A DNA stretch of 8,130 nt from an uncultured Pirellulaceae bacterium. GTDB lineage: Bacteria > Planctomycetota > Planctomycetia > Pirellulales > Pirellulaceae. Below are positions 1 to 5,324 of this stretch, in pieces; position 1 is the stretch's first letter, and the number at the start of each line of letters is the position of its first letter. The stretch covers positions 1 to 8,130 of the forward strand of contig CAKQNH010000178.1 in the NCBI GenBank assembly GCA_934255105.1. The letters are read 5' to 3'. A program made the translations under genes and the position numbers. The notes below the pieces were generated by a model, which did not search any database, was not told the DNA's origin, and saw only the letters and a list, made by a program, of their open reading frames with translations.

Positions 1-1124
1 GCAGTGGCTTGGATTTGCCGCGCGACTCCCACCAGCGGATCCTCTGGAGGCTGATAGCCATCGCTGGGAGGAAACATGGCTGGACGCTGAATGTGCGGGT
101 TGTAGTAGGGGCTACCACAAGTCAGATTGACCATGGCGACCCCCGCCTCGTGCAACATGCGCAGCAGTTCAAGCGGCTCGCTCAAGTCGATCTGATGAGG
201 ATCCTGGGGAGATAGTCCAAAGCCATATTCGTAGGGGTTATCCGCATCCCATAGCATCGGCACTCCCTGCGCTTCGCTGGCCTCGTAGGGGAATGTATCA
301 AACAGACTCAGCCGCACGCCGATGGCTAGGCCAGGACATTCTTGCTGGATGCGCTGGATGATCATTATCATCAGCCGCGAGCGCCCCGCCAGGTCACCGC
401 CGAACTTCCCAGGGCGAACGCGTGCGCTGAGCATCTCGTGCAGCAAATAGCCGTGACAGGCTTTGACATCGACAAACTGAAAGCCGACCCGCTGAGCCAG
501 CTTGGCAGCCAGCACAAAATCGTCGACCAACCGCTCCAGTTCGTCGTCGCTGAACACAACGCTCGAGTCGCCAGGGTCGATGTTGAACTTTGGATCGAGC
601 AAGGGATGATGGTAGGCGATGCGAGGTTCCCAGCGCTGATGATCATTCGGCTTACAGAATCTTCCCGAATGGGTTAACTGCAGACCGACGACCAGATCAT
701 CCAGTCCAAATCCTGCGGCTTGGTGCGATTCCTGCAGTGCGCTCAGCAACTTGCGCAGACCAGCCTCGTTGCCTGAGGTCGCCAGAGTTTGACGCGGATT
801 GGCGCGGCCGCTGGGGCGTACCGCCGCCGCTTCTCCACCCCAAATCAGTTTGGCACCACTCTCACCAAATCGCTGCCATCGGCGAATGGTCAAATCCGTC
901 GGACTGCCATCGGGCTCAGCATCCCAGCCCTCCATCGGATGGATGCACCACCGATTGCCGATTTTCAACTCGCCCAACTGCAACGTCTGCGCTAGTGGCG
1001 ATCCCTGCGCGGCAGTCAATAACTCCGAATCGCAAGAAATTTGGACCGCTAGCTCATTTAACCGCTGTTGAAAACGCTCCACCGTTCGCAGTTGGGCAAC
1101 TTTGGGATAACTCGTTGTCGTCAT
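1..1124 (-). CDS. NADH:flavin oxidoreductase / Old Yellow Enzyme family, partial (C-terminus outside window)
   Basis: An open frame runs from an ATG at 1124 to the left edge without a stop, giving 374 residues of an incomplete protein. The family folds as an FMN-binding TIM barrel and uses NAD(P)H to reduce activated C=C bonds or related substrates, normally in the cytoplasm. Visible family marks are LKIGNRWCIHPMEG (about residues 53-66, first barrel strand with the N-R...P-M pattern), HSGR (152-155), DVKACHGYLLHE (219-230) and GGDLAGRSRLM (242-252, matching the usual GGSLENRxR). About 50 residues precede the barrel, longer than in short OYEs. The usual HxxH/N substrate-binding pair reads K221-A-C-H224, so the first His is replaced by Lys. 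The start is supported by AGGA six bases upstream. The gene begins 24 bp after the helicase stop, suggesting one transcript. Family assignment is firm; the substrate cannot be predicted. Confidence 0.9.
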   Translation of the reverse strand, partial: MTTTSYPKVAQLRTVERFQQRLNELAVQISCDSELLTAAQGSPLAQTLQLGELKIGNRWCIHPMEGWDAEPDGSPTDLTIRRWQRFGESGAKLIWGGEAAAVRPSGRANPRQTLATSGNEAGLRKLLSALQESHQAAGFGLDDLVVGLQLTHSGRFCKPNDHQRWEPRIAYHHPLLDPKFNIDPGDSSVVFSDDELERLVDDFVLAAKLAQRVGFQFVDVKACHGYLLHEMLSARVRPGKFGGDLAGRSRLMIMIIQRIQQECPGLAIGVRLSLFDTFPYEASEAQGVPMLWDADNPYEYGFGLSPQDPHQIDLSEPLELLRMLHEAGVAMVNLTCGSPYYNPHIQRPAMFPPSDGYQPPEDPLVGVARQIQAT

Positions 1125-1148
1125 ATTGGTTCCTATGATTGCGAATGT

Positions 1149-3515
1149 TCAATGTTGTATCTCGAGTGGCACGTGCGAAACGCGAAAAGTGTGTCGCGAG
1201 TTATTTTCAAAAAACAAAATCTCGATCGAACGCTTGGGCCCCTGCCCACTGCTATCGACTATTTCTCCCTGCCCATACTTGGGATGCAGCACGATACGTC
1301 CCTTGCGAAATTCGCTCCACGGATCCTCGTCGTTGTTAACATCATCGAAAAAATCCGCTCCCGTGCGCAGCTTGGAGAGTGTGGAGGGTTGGCGTTTGCG
1401 CCCCATCCGCGCGGCCATCTCCTCGGGAGGAAGTTGACAAGTGTCGTCGAAGTCGACGTAGCCCGCCGCATCGTCCACACTGCCGTCGAGCTGACTGGCC
1501 TCGTCCCAATCGCCTCCGCTGACCGGATCATGATAATCGTCGAAGCCACCGTCGGCGTCCGCAAAATCATCGAAGCGTTCACAGTGATCGGTTATATCCA
1601 GTTCACTGCGCGGCAGTTCGATCAGAAAGGAACTCGGAACCCCACTCCCCTGCCCCGAGAAACCACGACTCTTGGCATAGCTGAGCTGCAAATGGTCTTC
1701 GGCACGAGTGATCCCGACAAACAGCAGGCGACGCTCCTCCTCCAACGACAGCGGATCGTCCTTGCTGCGCACATGCGGCAGAATATTCTCCTCCACCGCG
1801 ATTAAAAAGACGCAGCGGAACTCGAGTCCCTTGGCGGCGTGCAAGGTCATTAGCGTGACATGGTTCTGAGTGCTATTCAATCGGTCTGTGTCAGCTTGCA
1901 GGGCGGAGATCTCCAGAAACGTCTCCAACGCCGATTCGTCAGCGCCGACAGTCAAGTCCACCTCGCGCGCCTCGGCTAACAACTCATCCAAGTTCGTCAG
2001 CGAGTCCGATTCGCTCTCGTCGCCGCGCCGCTGCTTGTGGATATGTTCGCGAAAGTGAGTCAATTCAATAGTGGTTTGCAGCAGATCCACCAGCGGTCCA
2101 TGCACGAGGCTGCAGACCTGGTCATAGATCTTCACAAAGCCAGCGATGGCCGACACCGCCCGCTTGCTGAGCGTTTTGTGCGCGACGGCGTGTCGCGCCG
2201 CTTCGAGCATCGATGTCCCCTGGGCGCGAGCCATGCTGGCGAGTTTATCGACGGTCTGCTTGCCAATCCCGCGCGCAGGCGTATTGATCGTCCGCTGCAG
2301 GGCCACGTCGTCTTCAGGATTGTTGATCAGTAGCAAGTAGGCCACCAAGTCCTTGACCTCTTTCCGCGCATAGAAACGGAAGCCGCCGATCAATTGGAAT
2401 GGGATCTGCCGACGAGCCAACGCCTGCTCGATCAATCGCGAATTGGCATTGGTCCGGTACAGAACACCAAAGTCGCTGAATTGGTATTCCCCCTCATTTG
2501 CCATGGCCGCGATTTGATCGGCGATGTGCTCCGCTTCCATCCGCGCAGTCGGATAGATGTGTAGACGCACGGGTCGCCCCGTCGACCGCAACGGCAGCAG
2601 CACTTTTTCCTTGCGGTAAGTATTGTGCTGAATCAGACAATCAGCCACCGAGAGAATCTCAGGCGTGCTGCGGTAATTCTCTTCTAAACGCAGCACTCGC
2701 AGATTGGGGAAGTCGCGTTCCAGATACGTGATATTATCCAAGTTGGCGCCGCGCCAGCCATAGATCGACTGGTCAGGATCTCCCGTCGCCGCCAAATTCG
2801 GATGATCGACCGACAGATTGCGCACAATCACGTACTGCGCCAAGTTCGTATCTTGATACTCGTCGACCATGACATAGCGGAAGCGGGCGTCGAGCATCTG
2901 ACGCAATTCTGGGTGCGAGCGCAGCAGCGTGGCCACGTGCATCAGGATATCGTCGAAGTCGACAGCACTATTGCGCAGCAACACTTGTTGATAGTGCGGA
3001 TAGACTTGAGCAACATTATGATCATTGCTGGAAAACGCTTCGCCCTGCAGGATCTCTGGCGTGACCAAGCGATTCTTGAAGTAGCTGATGCGACTGGCCA
3101 ATTTGCCCGGCGTGGTATGCGACAGTTCGAAGTCCGATTCGCTGACCGCCATCAGCAGTGCGGCTTTGGCATCGTCGGTATCGTAGATGCTGAAGTTCTC
3201 TTTGAGCCCCACCAATCGCGCATAGCGCCGCAGCAAGCGCACGCAGAAGCTATGAAAGGTGCCGAGCCACACGTCGTTGGGGCCCACGATGCGCTCGAGG
3301 CGACTGCGCATTTCGCCCGCCGCTTTGTTGGTAAACGTCAAAGCGACGATCTGACTGGGCTCAATCCCCGTCTCGATCATGTGCGCGATGCGGTGGGTGA
3401 TGACTCGCGTCTTACCGCTGCCCGGTCCGGCCAACATCAACAGCGGCCCGTCGATATGAGTTGCTGCGGCGATCTGCGATGGATTCAGTCCGTCGAGCAG
3501 TGGCGATGGCATCAT
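1149..3515 (-). CDS. uvrD/pcrA: UvrD/PcrA-type superfamily 1A ATP-dependent 3'-5' DNA helicase
   Basis: This is a complete 788-residue protein, close to the usual 700-780 of UvrD/PcrA. These helicases unwind DNA with 3'-5' polarity in nucleotide excision repair, mismatch repair and clearing of blocked replication or transcription complexes. All SF1A motifs are visible in order: Q-motif region LNPSQ (10-14), Walker A AGPGSGKT (29-36), Ia ALTFTNKAAGEM (58-69), Walker B DEYQDTN (218-224), III GDPDQSIYGWRG (245-256), IV LEENYRST (277-284), V TLMTLHAAKGLEF (554-566) and VI EEERRLLFVGITRAED (592-607). Residues about 640-735 form an acidic Asp/Glu/Gly-rich linker with no motif I recognise. It is followed by a Tudor-like end, GRIVLHPKYGQGEI (739-752), as in PcrA/UvrD, where this part contacts RNA polymerase. 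Two ATGs stand in tandem (3515 and 3512); the AAGGGA upstream is better spaced for the second. Downstream comes the oxidoreductase. UvrD and PcrA cannot be separated by eye. Confidence 0.97.
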   Translation of the reverse strand: MMPSPLLDGLNPSQIAAATHIDGPLLMLAGPGSGKTRVITHRIAHMIETGIEPSQIVALTFTNKAAGEMRSRLERIVGPNDVWLGTFHSFCVRLLRRYARLVGLKENFSIYDTDDAKAALLMAVSESDFELSHTTPGKLASRISYFKNRLVTPEILQGEAFSSNDHNVAQVYPHYQQVLLRNSAVDFDDILMHVATLLRSHPELRQMLDARFRYVMVDEYQDTNLAQYVIVRNLSVDHPNLAATGDPDQSIYGWRGANLDNITYLERDFPNLRVLRLEENYRSTPEILSVADCLIQHNTYRKEKVLLPLRSTGRPVRLHIYPTARMEAEHIADQIAAMANEGEYQFSDFGVLYRTNANSRLIEQALARRQIPFQLIGGFRFYARKEVKDLVAYLLLINNPEDDVALQRTINTPARGIGKQTVDKLASMARAQGTSMLEAARHAVAHKTLSKRAVSAIAGFVKIYDQVCSLVHGPLVDLLQTTIELTHFREHIHKQRRGDESESDSLTNLDELLAEAREVDLTVGADESALETFLEISALQADTDRLNSTQNHVTLMTLHAAKGLEFRCVFLIAVEENILPHVRSKDDPLSLEEERRLLFVGITRAEDHLQLSYAKSRGFSGQGSGVPSSFLIELPRSELDITDHCERFDDFADADGGFDDYHDPVSGGDWDEASQLDGSVDDAAGYVDFDDTCQLPPEEMAARMGRKRQPSTLSKLRTGADFFDDVNNDEDPWSEFRKGRIVLHPKYGQGEIVDSSGQGPKRSIEILFFENNSRHTFRVSHVPLEIQH

Positions 3516-3604
3516 ATTCCCTTGCTAGCAATTCGCTCTTGAAAAAAGTGGCGCTCAGCGTTGTTGAGCCCCGTCCTGCTTACGTTATACTCTTTGTCCA
3601 CGAA

Positions 3605-3622
3605 CTTCGGAACGCTCCGAAG
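3605..3622 (+). repeat. Perfect 7-bp inverted repeat in the leader of the alpha-CTD-like gene
   Basis: CTTCGGA (3605-3611) and TCCGAAG (3616-3622) are exact inverted copies around the tetraloop ACGC. The repeat starts a few bases after the predicted plus-strand transcription start. It also overlaps the only candidate -35 for the divergent helicase promoter (TTCCGA). It could be an RNA hairpin in the leader or a protein operator acting on both genes; the sequence alone does not decide. Confidence 0.6.
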
Positions 3623-3647
3623 ACTCAGGACGTAGGGTAAGCATTTT

Positions 3648-3655
3648 AGGAAGGA
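3648..3655 (+). promoter_or_regulatory. Strong ribosome binding site of the alpha-CTD-like gene
   Basis: AGGAAGGA lies 7 nt before the ATG at 3663 and is strongly complementary to the 16S 3' end. It fixes the start and suggests efficient translation of this small protein. Confidence 0.75.
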
Positions 3656-3662
3656 ACCGAGC

Positions 3663-3923
3663 ATGGCAGTCACACGTATTCCCATCAGTCAGGCCGAAGA
3701 GAAAGCTCGTCACTTGCGCGAGCAGCTCGACCTGAGCACCGCAGAAATTGGCTTGGCCGTTCGGACAACCAATTGCCTGGAGGAGAAGGGCATTTTCACG
3801 GTGCGAGACCTGCTCAAGAGCACGCCAAAGGAATTGCTGAGCATTTCGAATTTTGGCGAAAAGACGCTCGAAGAGGTCTATCAAGCCCTGGAAGCCAAGG
3901 GTTACCGGCGCCCTGGACGCTGA
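3663..3923 (+). CDS. Stand-alone RNA polymerase alpha-subunit C-terminal-domain-like protein
   Basis: This 86-residue protein consists almost entirely of the helix-hairpin-helix fold of the RNA polymerase alpha C-terminal domain. In RNA polymerase that domain binds UP-element DNA and activators. From residue 29, IGLAVRTTNCLEEKGI lines up with the E. coli segment ELTVRSANCLKAEAI, and ISNFGEKTLEEV (61-72) with TPNLGKKSLTEI. Positions that contact DNA in E. coli are kept or conservatively changed: R265 is R34, N268 is N37, N294 is N63, G296 is G65, K298 is K67, S299 is T68 and E302 is E71. There is no alpha N-terminal dimerisation domain, and ribosomal-protein genes, the usual neighbours of rpoA, are absent. 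About 25 polar residues precede the fold. It has its own promoter and a strong ribosome binding site. The fold call is firm. A DNA-binding or polymerase-modulating role is inference; a generic HhH DNA-binding function is the alternative. Confidence 0.88.
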   Translation: MAVTRIPISQAEEKARHLREQLDLSTAEIGLAVRTTNCLEEKGIFTVRDLLKSTPKELLSISNFGEKTLEEVYQALEAKGYRRPGR

Positions 3924-3927
3924 TTAT

Positions 3928-3942
3928 ACCAGCCCGACGCGC
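3928..3942 (+). repeat. Left flanking tag of the palindromic element
   Basis: ACCAGCCCGACGCGC begins four bases after the stop codon of the alpha-CTD-like gene. The same 15-mer occurs inverted at 4226-4212, four bases after the stop of the RRM gene. A one-mismatch inverted copy lies at 4195-4181. Confidence 0.8.
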
Positions 3943-3977
3943 AAGCATCGGTTGTCCAACGGCCATATTTATCATAG

Positions 3978-3996
3978 CCAGGGGCATCGCCCCTGG
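3978..3996 (+). repeat. Large hairpin of unit 1
   Basis: CCAGGGGC and GCCCCTGG pair perfectly over 8 bp around the triloop ATC. It may act as a structural terminator after the plus-strand gene, but no T-tract follows it, so it is not a canonical intrinsic terminator. Confidence 0.8.
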
Positions 3997-4097
3997 AACG
4001 GAAACCCACACAAACCGTTCTGGCCAACGGCCATAGTCAATCCGAGCTCACCCATGGAACATGGCCATTGGCCAAAACACGTCGTATCTCCCAACTT

Positions 4098-4116
4098 CCT
4101 GGGGCGACGCCCCAGG
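4098..4116 (-). repeat. Large hairpin of unit 2
   Basis: Read on the minus strand, CCTGGGGC and GCCCCAGG pair perfectly over 8 bp around GTC. Compared with unit 1, the third base pair has changed from A-T to T-A, a two-base change that keeps the stem intact. As in unit 1, no T-tract follows. Confidence 0.8.
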
Positions 4117-4180
4117 CTATATTGAGAAAGGCCGTTGGCCTAAGAAACCAAGCACGTCAAATTGCGCAACTTCAAAACTT

Positions 4181-4226
4181 GCACGTCGGGCTGGTAGGGT
4201 CTGCCTCGCTGGCGCGTCGGGCTGGT
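4181..4226 (-). repeat. Right flanking tag, two direct copies
   Basis: Two copies of the tag stand 31 bp apart, at 4181-4195 (GCACGTCGGGCTGGT) and 4212-4226 (GCGCGTCGGGCTGGT). Both are in the same orientation and inverted relative to the left tag at 3928-3942. The outer copy lies four bases past the RRM gene's stop codon. Confidence 0.75.
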
Positions 4227-4230
4227 AATG

Positions 4231-5157
4231 CTACGGCGACTTGGGGCGGCGGCGAGTCCAGGGGTTATCGACGACTGGCGGTTCAGGTGGGGGCGGCTCA
4301 GGTGGGATCGCTGGCCGCTGGGCTCCAGATGTTCTAGCGCTAGAAAGATCTTTTGGTAGATCCTTGGGCAAATCTTCTCTAGGACTCGATTCTTCTCTAG
4401 GACTCGATTCACTGTCGCGTCGCTGCCTGATTGGCGGCTCACTGCGCCGGCGCTGGTCCCACACGCTGGCAGGACGATCCCCGCCACGAGATTGTTCACG
4501 ACGCGGATGATCACCACGAGACGGCTCGCTGCGGGCATGCGCGCTGCGTGGCCGCTCGCTGCGGCCTTGATCCCCGCGTGGAGTCTCTTGGCTGCGCGGT
4601 CGACGGTCTGCCGGCCCACGTTGCCCTACTCCATCCCGTCCACCACTGCGCGACTGCTCTCCACCCCGCGCCGACTCCCTACCGCGCGCAGCCCCACCGC
4701 TGCGCGGATGCTCGCCCGAAGATGGTGGCCTGCTACCCGAGTACTTGCTACCCGAAGCTCTGCTACCCGAAGCTCTGCTACCCGAAGCTCTGCTACCCGA
4801 AGCTCTGCTACTCGAAGAACCTGGAGCGGAGCGTCTGGAGTCGGCCCCATCGCGTGCGAAGCGTCCGGGACGCGGAGGGCGCTCGAAGCGGTCTCGCTCG
4901 GGTCGAGCGGCAGGTTCCTCCACCGTCGCCAAGCTGACAGTCACCACGCGGCTGCTTATCTCTTTGCCATTCAAACGAGCGATAGCCGTCTGAGCCTCTT
5001 CCTCGTTAGGCATTTCCACATAGGCAAAACCAGCCGACCGACCCGTTGCCGGATCGATGGCCAACTGAGTCCGAGCTACCTCACCAAACGCCGTGAAGGC
5101 CTTGTGGACATCCTGCTCCGAGGAGCGGTATGACAGATTGCCGACATAGATGCGCAT
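4231..5157 (-). CDS. RRM-domain RNA-binding protein with long disordered R/S/G/P-rich tail
   Basis: The 308-residue protein begins with one RNA recognition motif (about residues 1-78): RNP2 is IYVGNL (3-8) and RNP1 is AGFAYVEM (42-49), with aromatic residues at the RNA-stacking positions. Small bacterial RRM proteins of this kind bind single-stranded RNA and may act as chaperones or regulators. From about residue 80 the protein is low-complexity, rich in Arg, Ser, Gly and Pro. It contains a run of five-residue RASGS-type repeats (118-142), many SRGG/RGG-like and PRS motifs, a repeated SSPREE/SSPRED block, a repeated DLPK block, and a Pro/Glu patch before the basic end. Most bacterial RRM proteins are near 80-120 residues, so the tail is unusually long. 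The ATG at 5157 is preferred because AGGA lies 6 nt upstream and the RRM begins at once; an ATG 39 bp further upstream lacks such support. RNA targets are unknown. Confidence 0.9.
   Translation of the reverse strand: MRIYVGNLSYRSSEQDVHKAFTAFGEVARTQLAIDPATGRSAGFAYVEMPNEEEAQTAIARLNGKEISSRVVTVSLATVEEPAARPERDRFERPPRPGRFARDGADSRRSAPGSSSSRASGSRASGSRASGSRASGSKYSGSRPPSSGEHPRSGGAARGRESARGGEQSRSGGRDGVGQRGPADRRPRSQETPRGDQGRSERPRSAHARSEPSRGDHPRREQSRGGDRPASVWDQRRRSEPPIRQRRDSESSPREESSPREDLPKDLPKDLSSARTSGAQRPAIPPEPPPPEPPVVDNPWTRRRPKSP
4374..4409 (-). repeat. 18-bp exact tandem duplication in the RRM tail
   Basis: Two identical 18-bp copies (4374-4391 and 4392-4409) encode the duplicated six-residue SSPRE-type block. 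The length is a multiple of three, so the reading frame is kept. Confidence 0.85.
4732..4821 (-). repeat. 15-bp in-frame minisatellite in the RRM tail
   Basis: The plus-strand unit GCTACCCGAAGCTCT occurs in four exact copies at 4747-4806. A degenerate copy lies on each side (4732-4746 and 4807-4821). On the coding strand it encodes the five-residue RASGS-type repeat in the disordered tail. Exact copies at DNA level suggest recent slippage, which would change tail length without shifting the frame. Confidence 0.9.
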
Positions 5158-5195
5158 GGCTATTCCTGGACTGGGTACTGCAATGCATCGCCCCA

Positions 5196-5225
5196 AATAT
5201 AAATGTCGCGCATGCGGGTCGCCAA
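5196..5225 (-). promoter_or_regulatory. Putative sigma-70-like promoter of the RRM gene
   Basis: On the minus strand TTGGCG (5225-5220, 4/6) and TATATT (5201-5196, 5/6) are separated by 18 bp. The transcript would start near 5189, about 30 nt before the ATG at 5157 and its AGGA ribosome binding site. The position and the AT-rich -10 in a GC-rich region support it; no experiment is implied. Confidence 0.5.
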
Positions 5226-5239
5226 ATCCACCAGTGCCA

Positions 5240-5276
5240 CCAGACTTTTGTTAACCCAGTGGCTTCCAAAGTCTGG
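5240..5276. repeat. 9-bp perfect inverted repeat between tpx and the RRM gene
   Basis: CCAGACTTT (5240-5248) and AAAGTCTGG (5268-5276) are exact inverted copies around a 19-nt loop. The right arm can instead form AAGTC-TGGC-GACTT (5269-5282), so two structures compete. It starts about 48 nt past the tpx stop and lies before the RRM promoter. It could end tpx transcription or be a repeat-family member, but no T-tract follows on the minus strand. Confidence 0.6.
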
Positions 5277-5324
5277 CGACTTCGGCTACGACAGTTATCC
5301 TTCTTACGACGCTCAACGTTCTAC

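Larger units (their letters stand above)
3516..3662. promoter_or_regulatory. Divergent promoter region between helicase and alpha-CTD-like gene
   Basis: On the plus strand, TTGAGC (3564-3569) and TATACT (3586-3591) are separated by 16 bp and match the sigma-70 consensus at 4/6 and 5/6. They would start the alpha-CTD-like transcript near 3598, with a leader of about 65 nt. On the minus strand the same A/T block reads TATAAC (3590-3585), with a weak TTCCGA 17 bp upstream, which could serve the helicase. If both are used, the divergent promoters overlap at their -10 elements. The plus call is moderately supported by matches and spacing; the minus call is weak. Confidence 0.5.
3928..4226. repeat. 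Intergenic composite palindromic repeat element
   Basis: The space between two convergent genes is filled by an organised element. Two ~80-bp units stand in inverted orientation, at 3954-4033 on plus and 4141-4062 on minus. Each unit has a small GGCC-triloop-GGCC hairpin, then 24 nt from its start a larger 8-bp triloop hairpin, then 43-44 nt later another small hairpin. The spacings match to within 1 nt. The units are flanked by inverted 18-mers at 3928-3945 and 4195-4178 (one mismatch), with a further 15-mer copy at 4226-4212. No open reading frame or transposase is present. It resembles REP/BIME-type or MITE-like non-autonomous repeats and would also fold in RNA from either side. I associate similar sequences with planctomycete intergenic regions from memory only. 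Confidence 0.8.

Noticed and set aside
371..646. Minus-strand 91-codon frame within the oxidoreductase
   Set aside because: It is an out-of-frame shadow; the frame beginning at 1124 carries all family motifs through this stretch.
1068..1805. Plus-strand open frame of 245 codons opposite the helicase
   Set aside because: It lies antisense to a fully motif-supported helicase gene and has no recognisable domain.
2802..3542. Plus-strand open frame of 246 codons opposite the helicase N-terminal part
   Set aside because: It is antisense to the helicase ATPase motifs, and its composition is explained by GC-rich coding on the other strand.
3978..3996. Canonical rho-independent terminator after the alpha-CTD-like gene
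   Set aside because: The stem is strong but no T-tract follows it; it is better described as part of the repeat element.
4140..4619. Minus-strand 159-codon frame overlapping the RRM tail
   Set aside because: It is a frame-shifted shadow of the repetitive Arg/Ser tail and runs into the palindromic element.
4732..4821. Possible CRISPR-like array from regularly repeated 15-mers
   Set aside because: The repeats are contiguous with no unique spacers, lie in frame in a coding region, and have no cas genes nearby.
5158..5196. Upstream ATG extending the RRM protein by 13 residues
   Set aside because: It would overlap the predicted -10 at 5196-5201 and has no Shine-Dalgarno sequence; the ATG at 5157 has AGGA at proper spacing.
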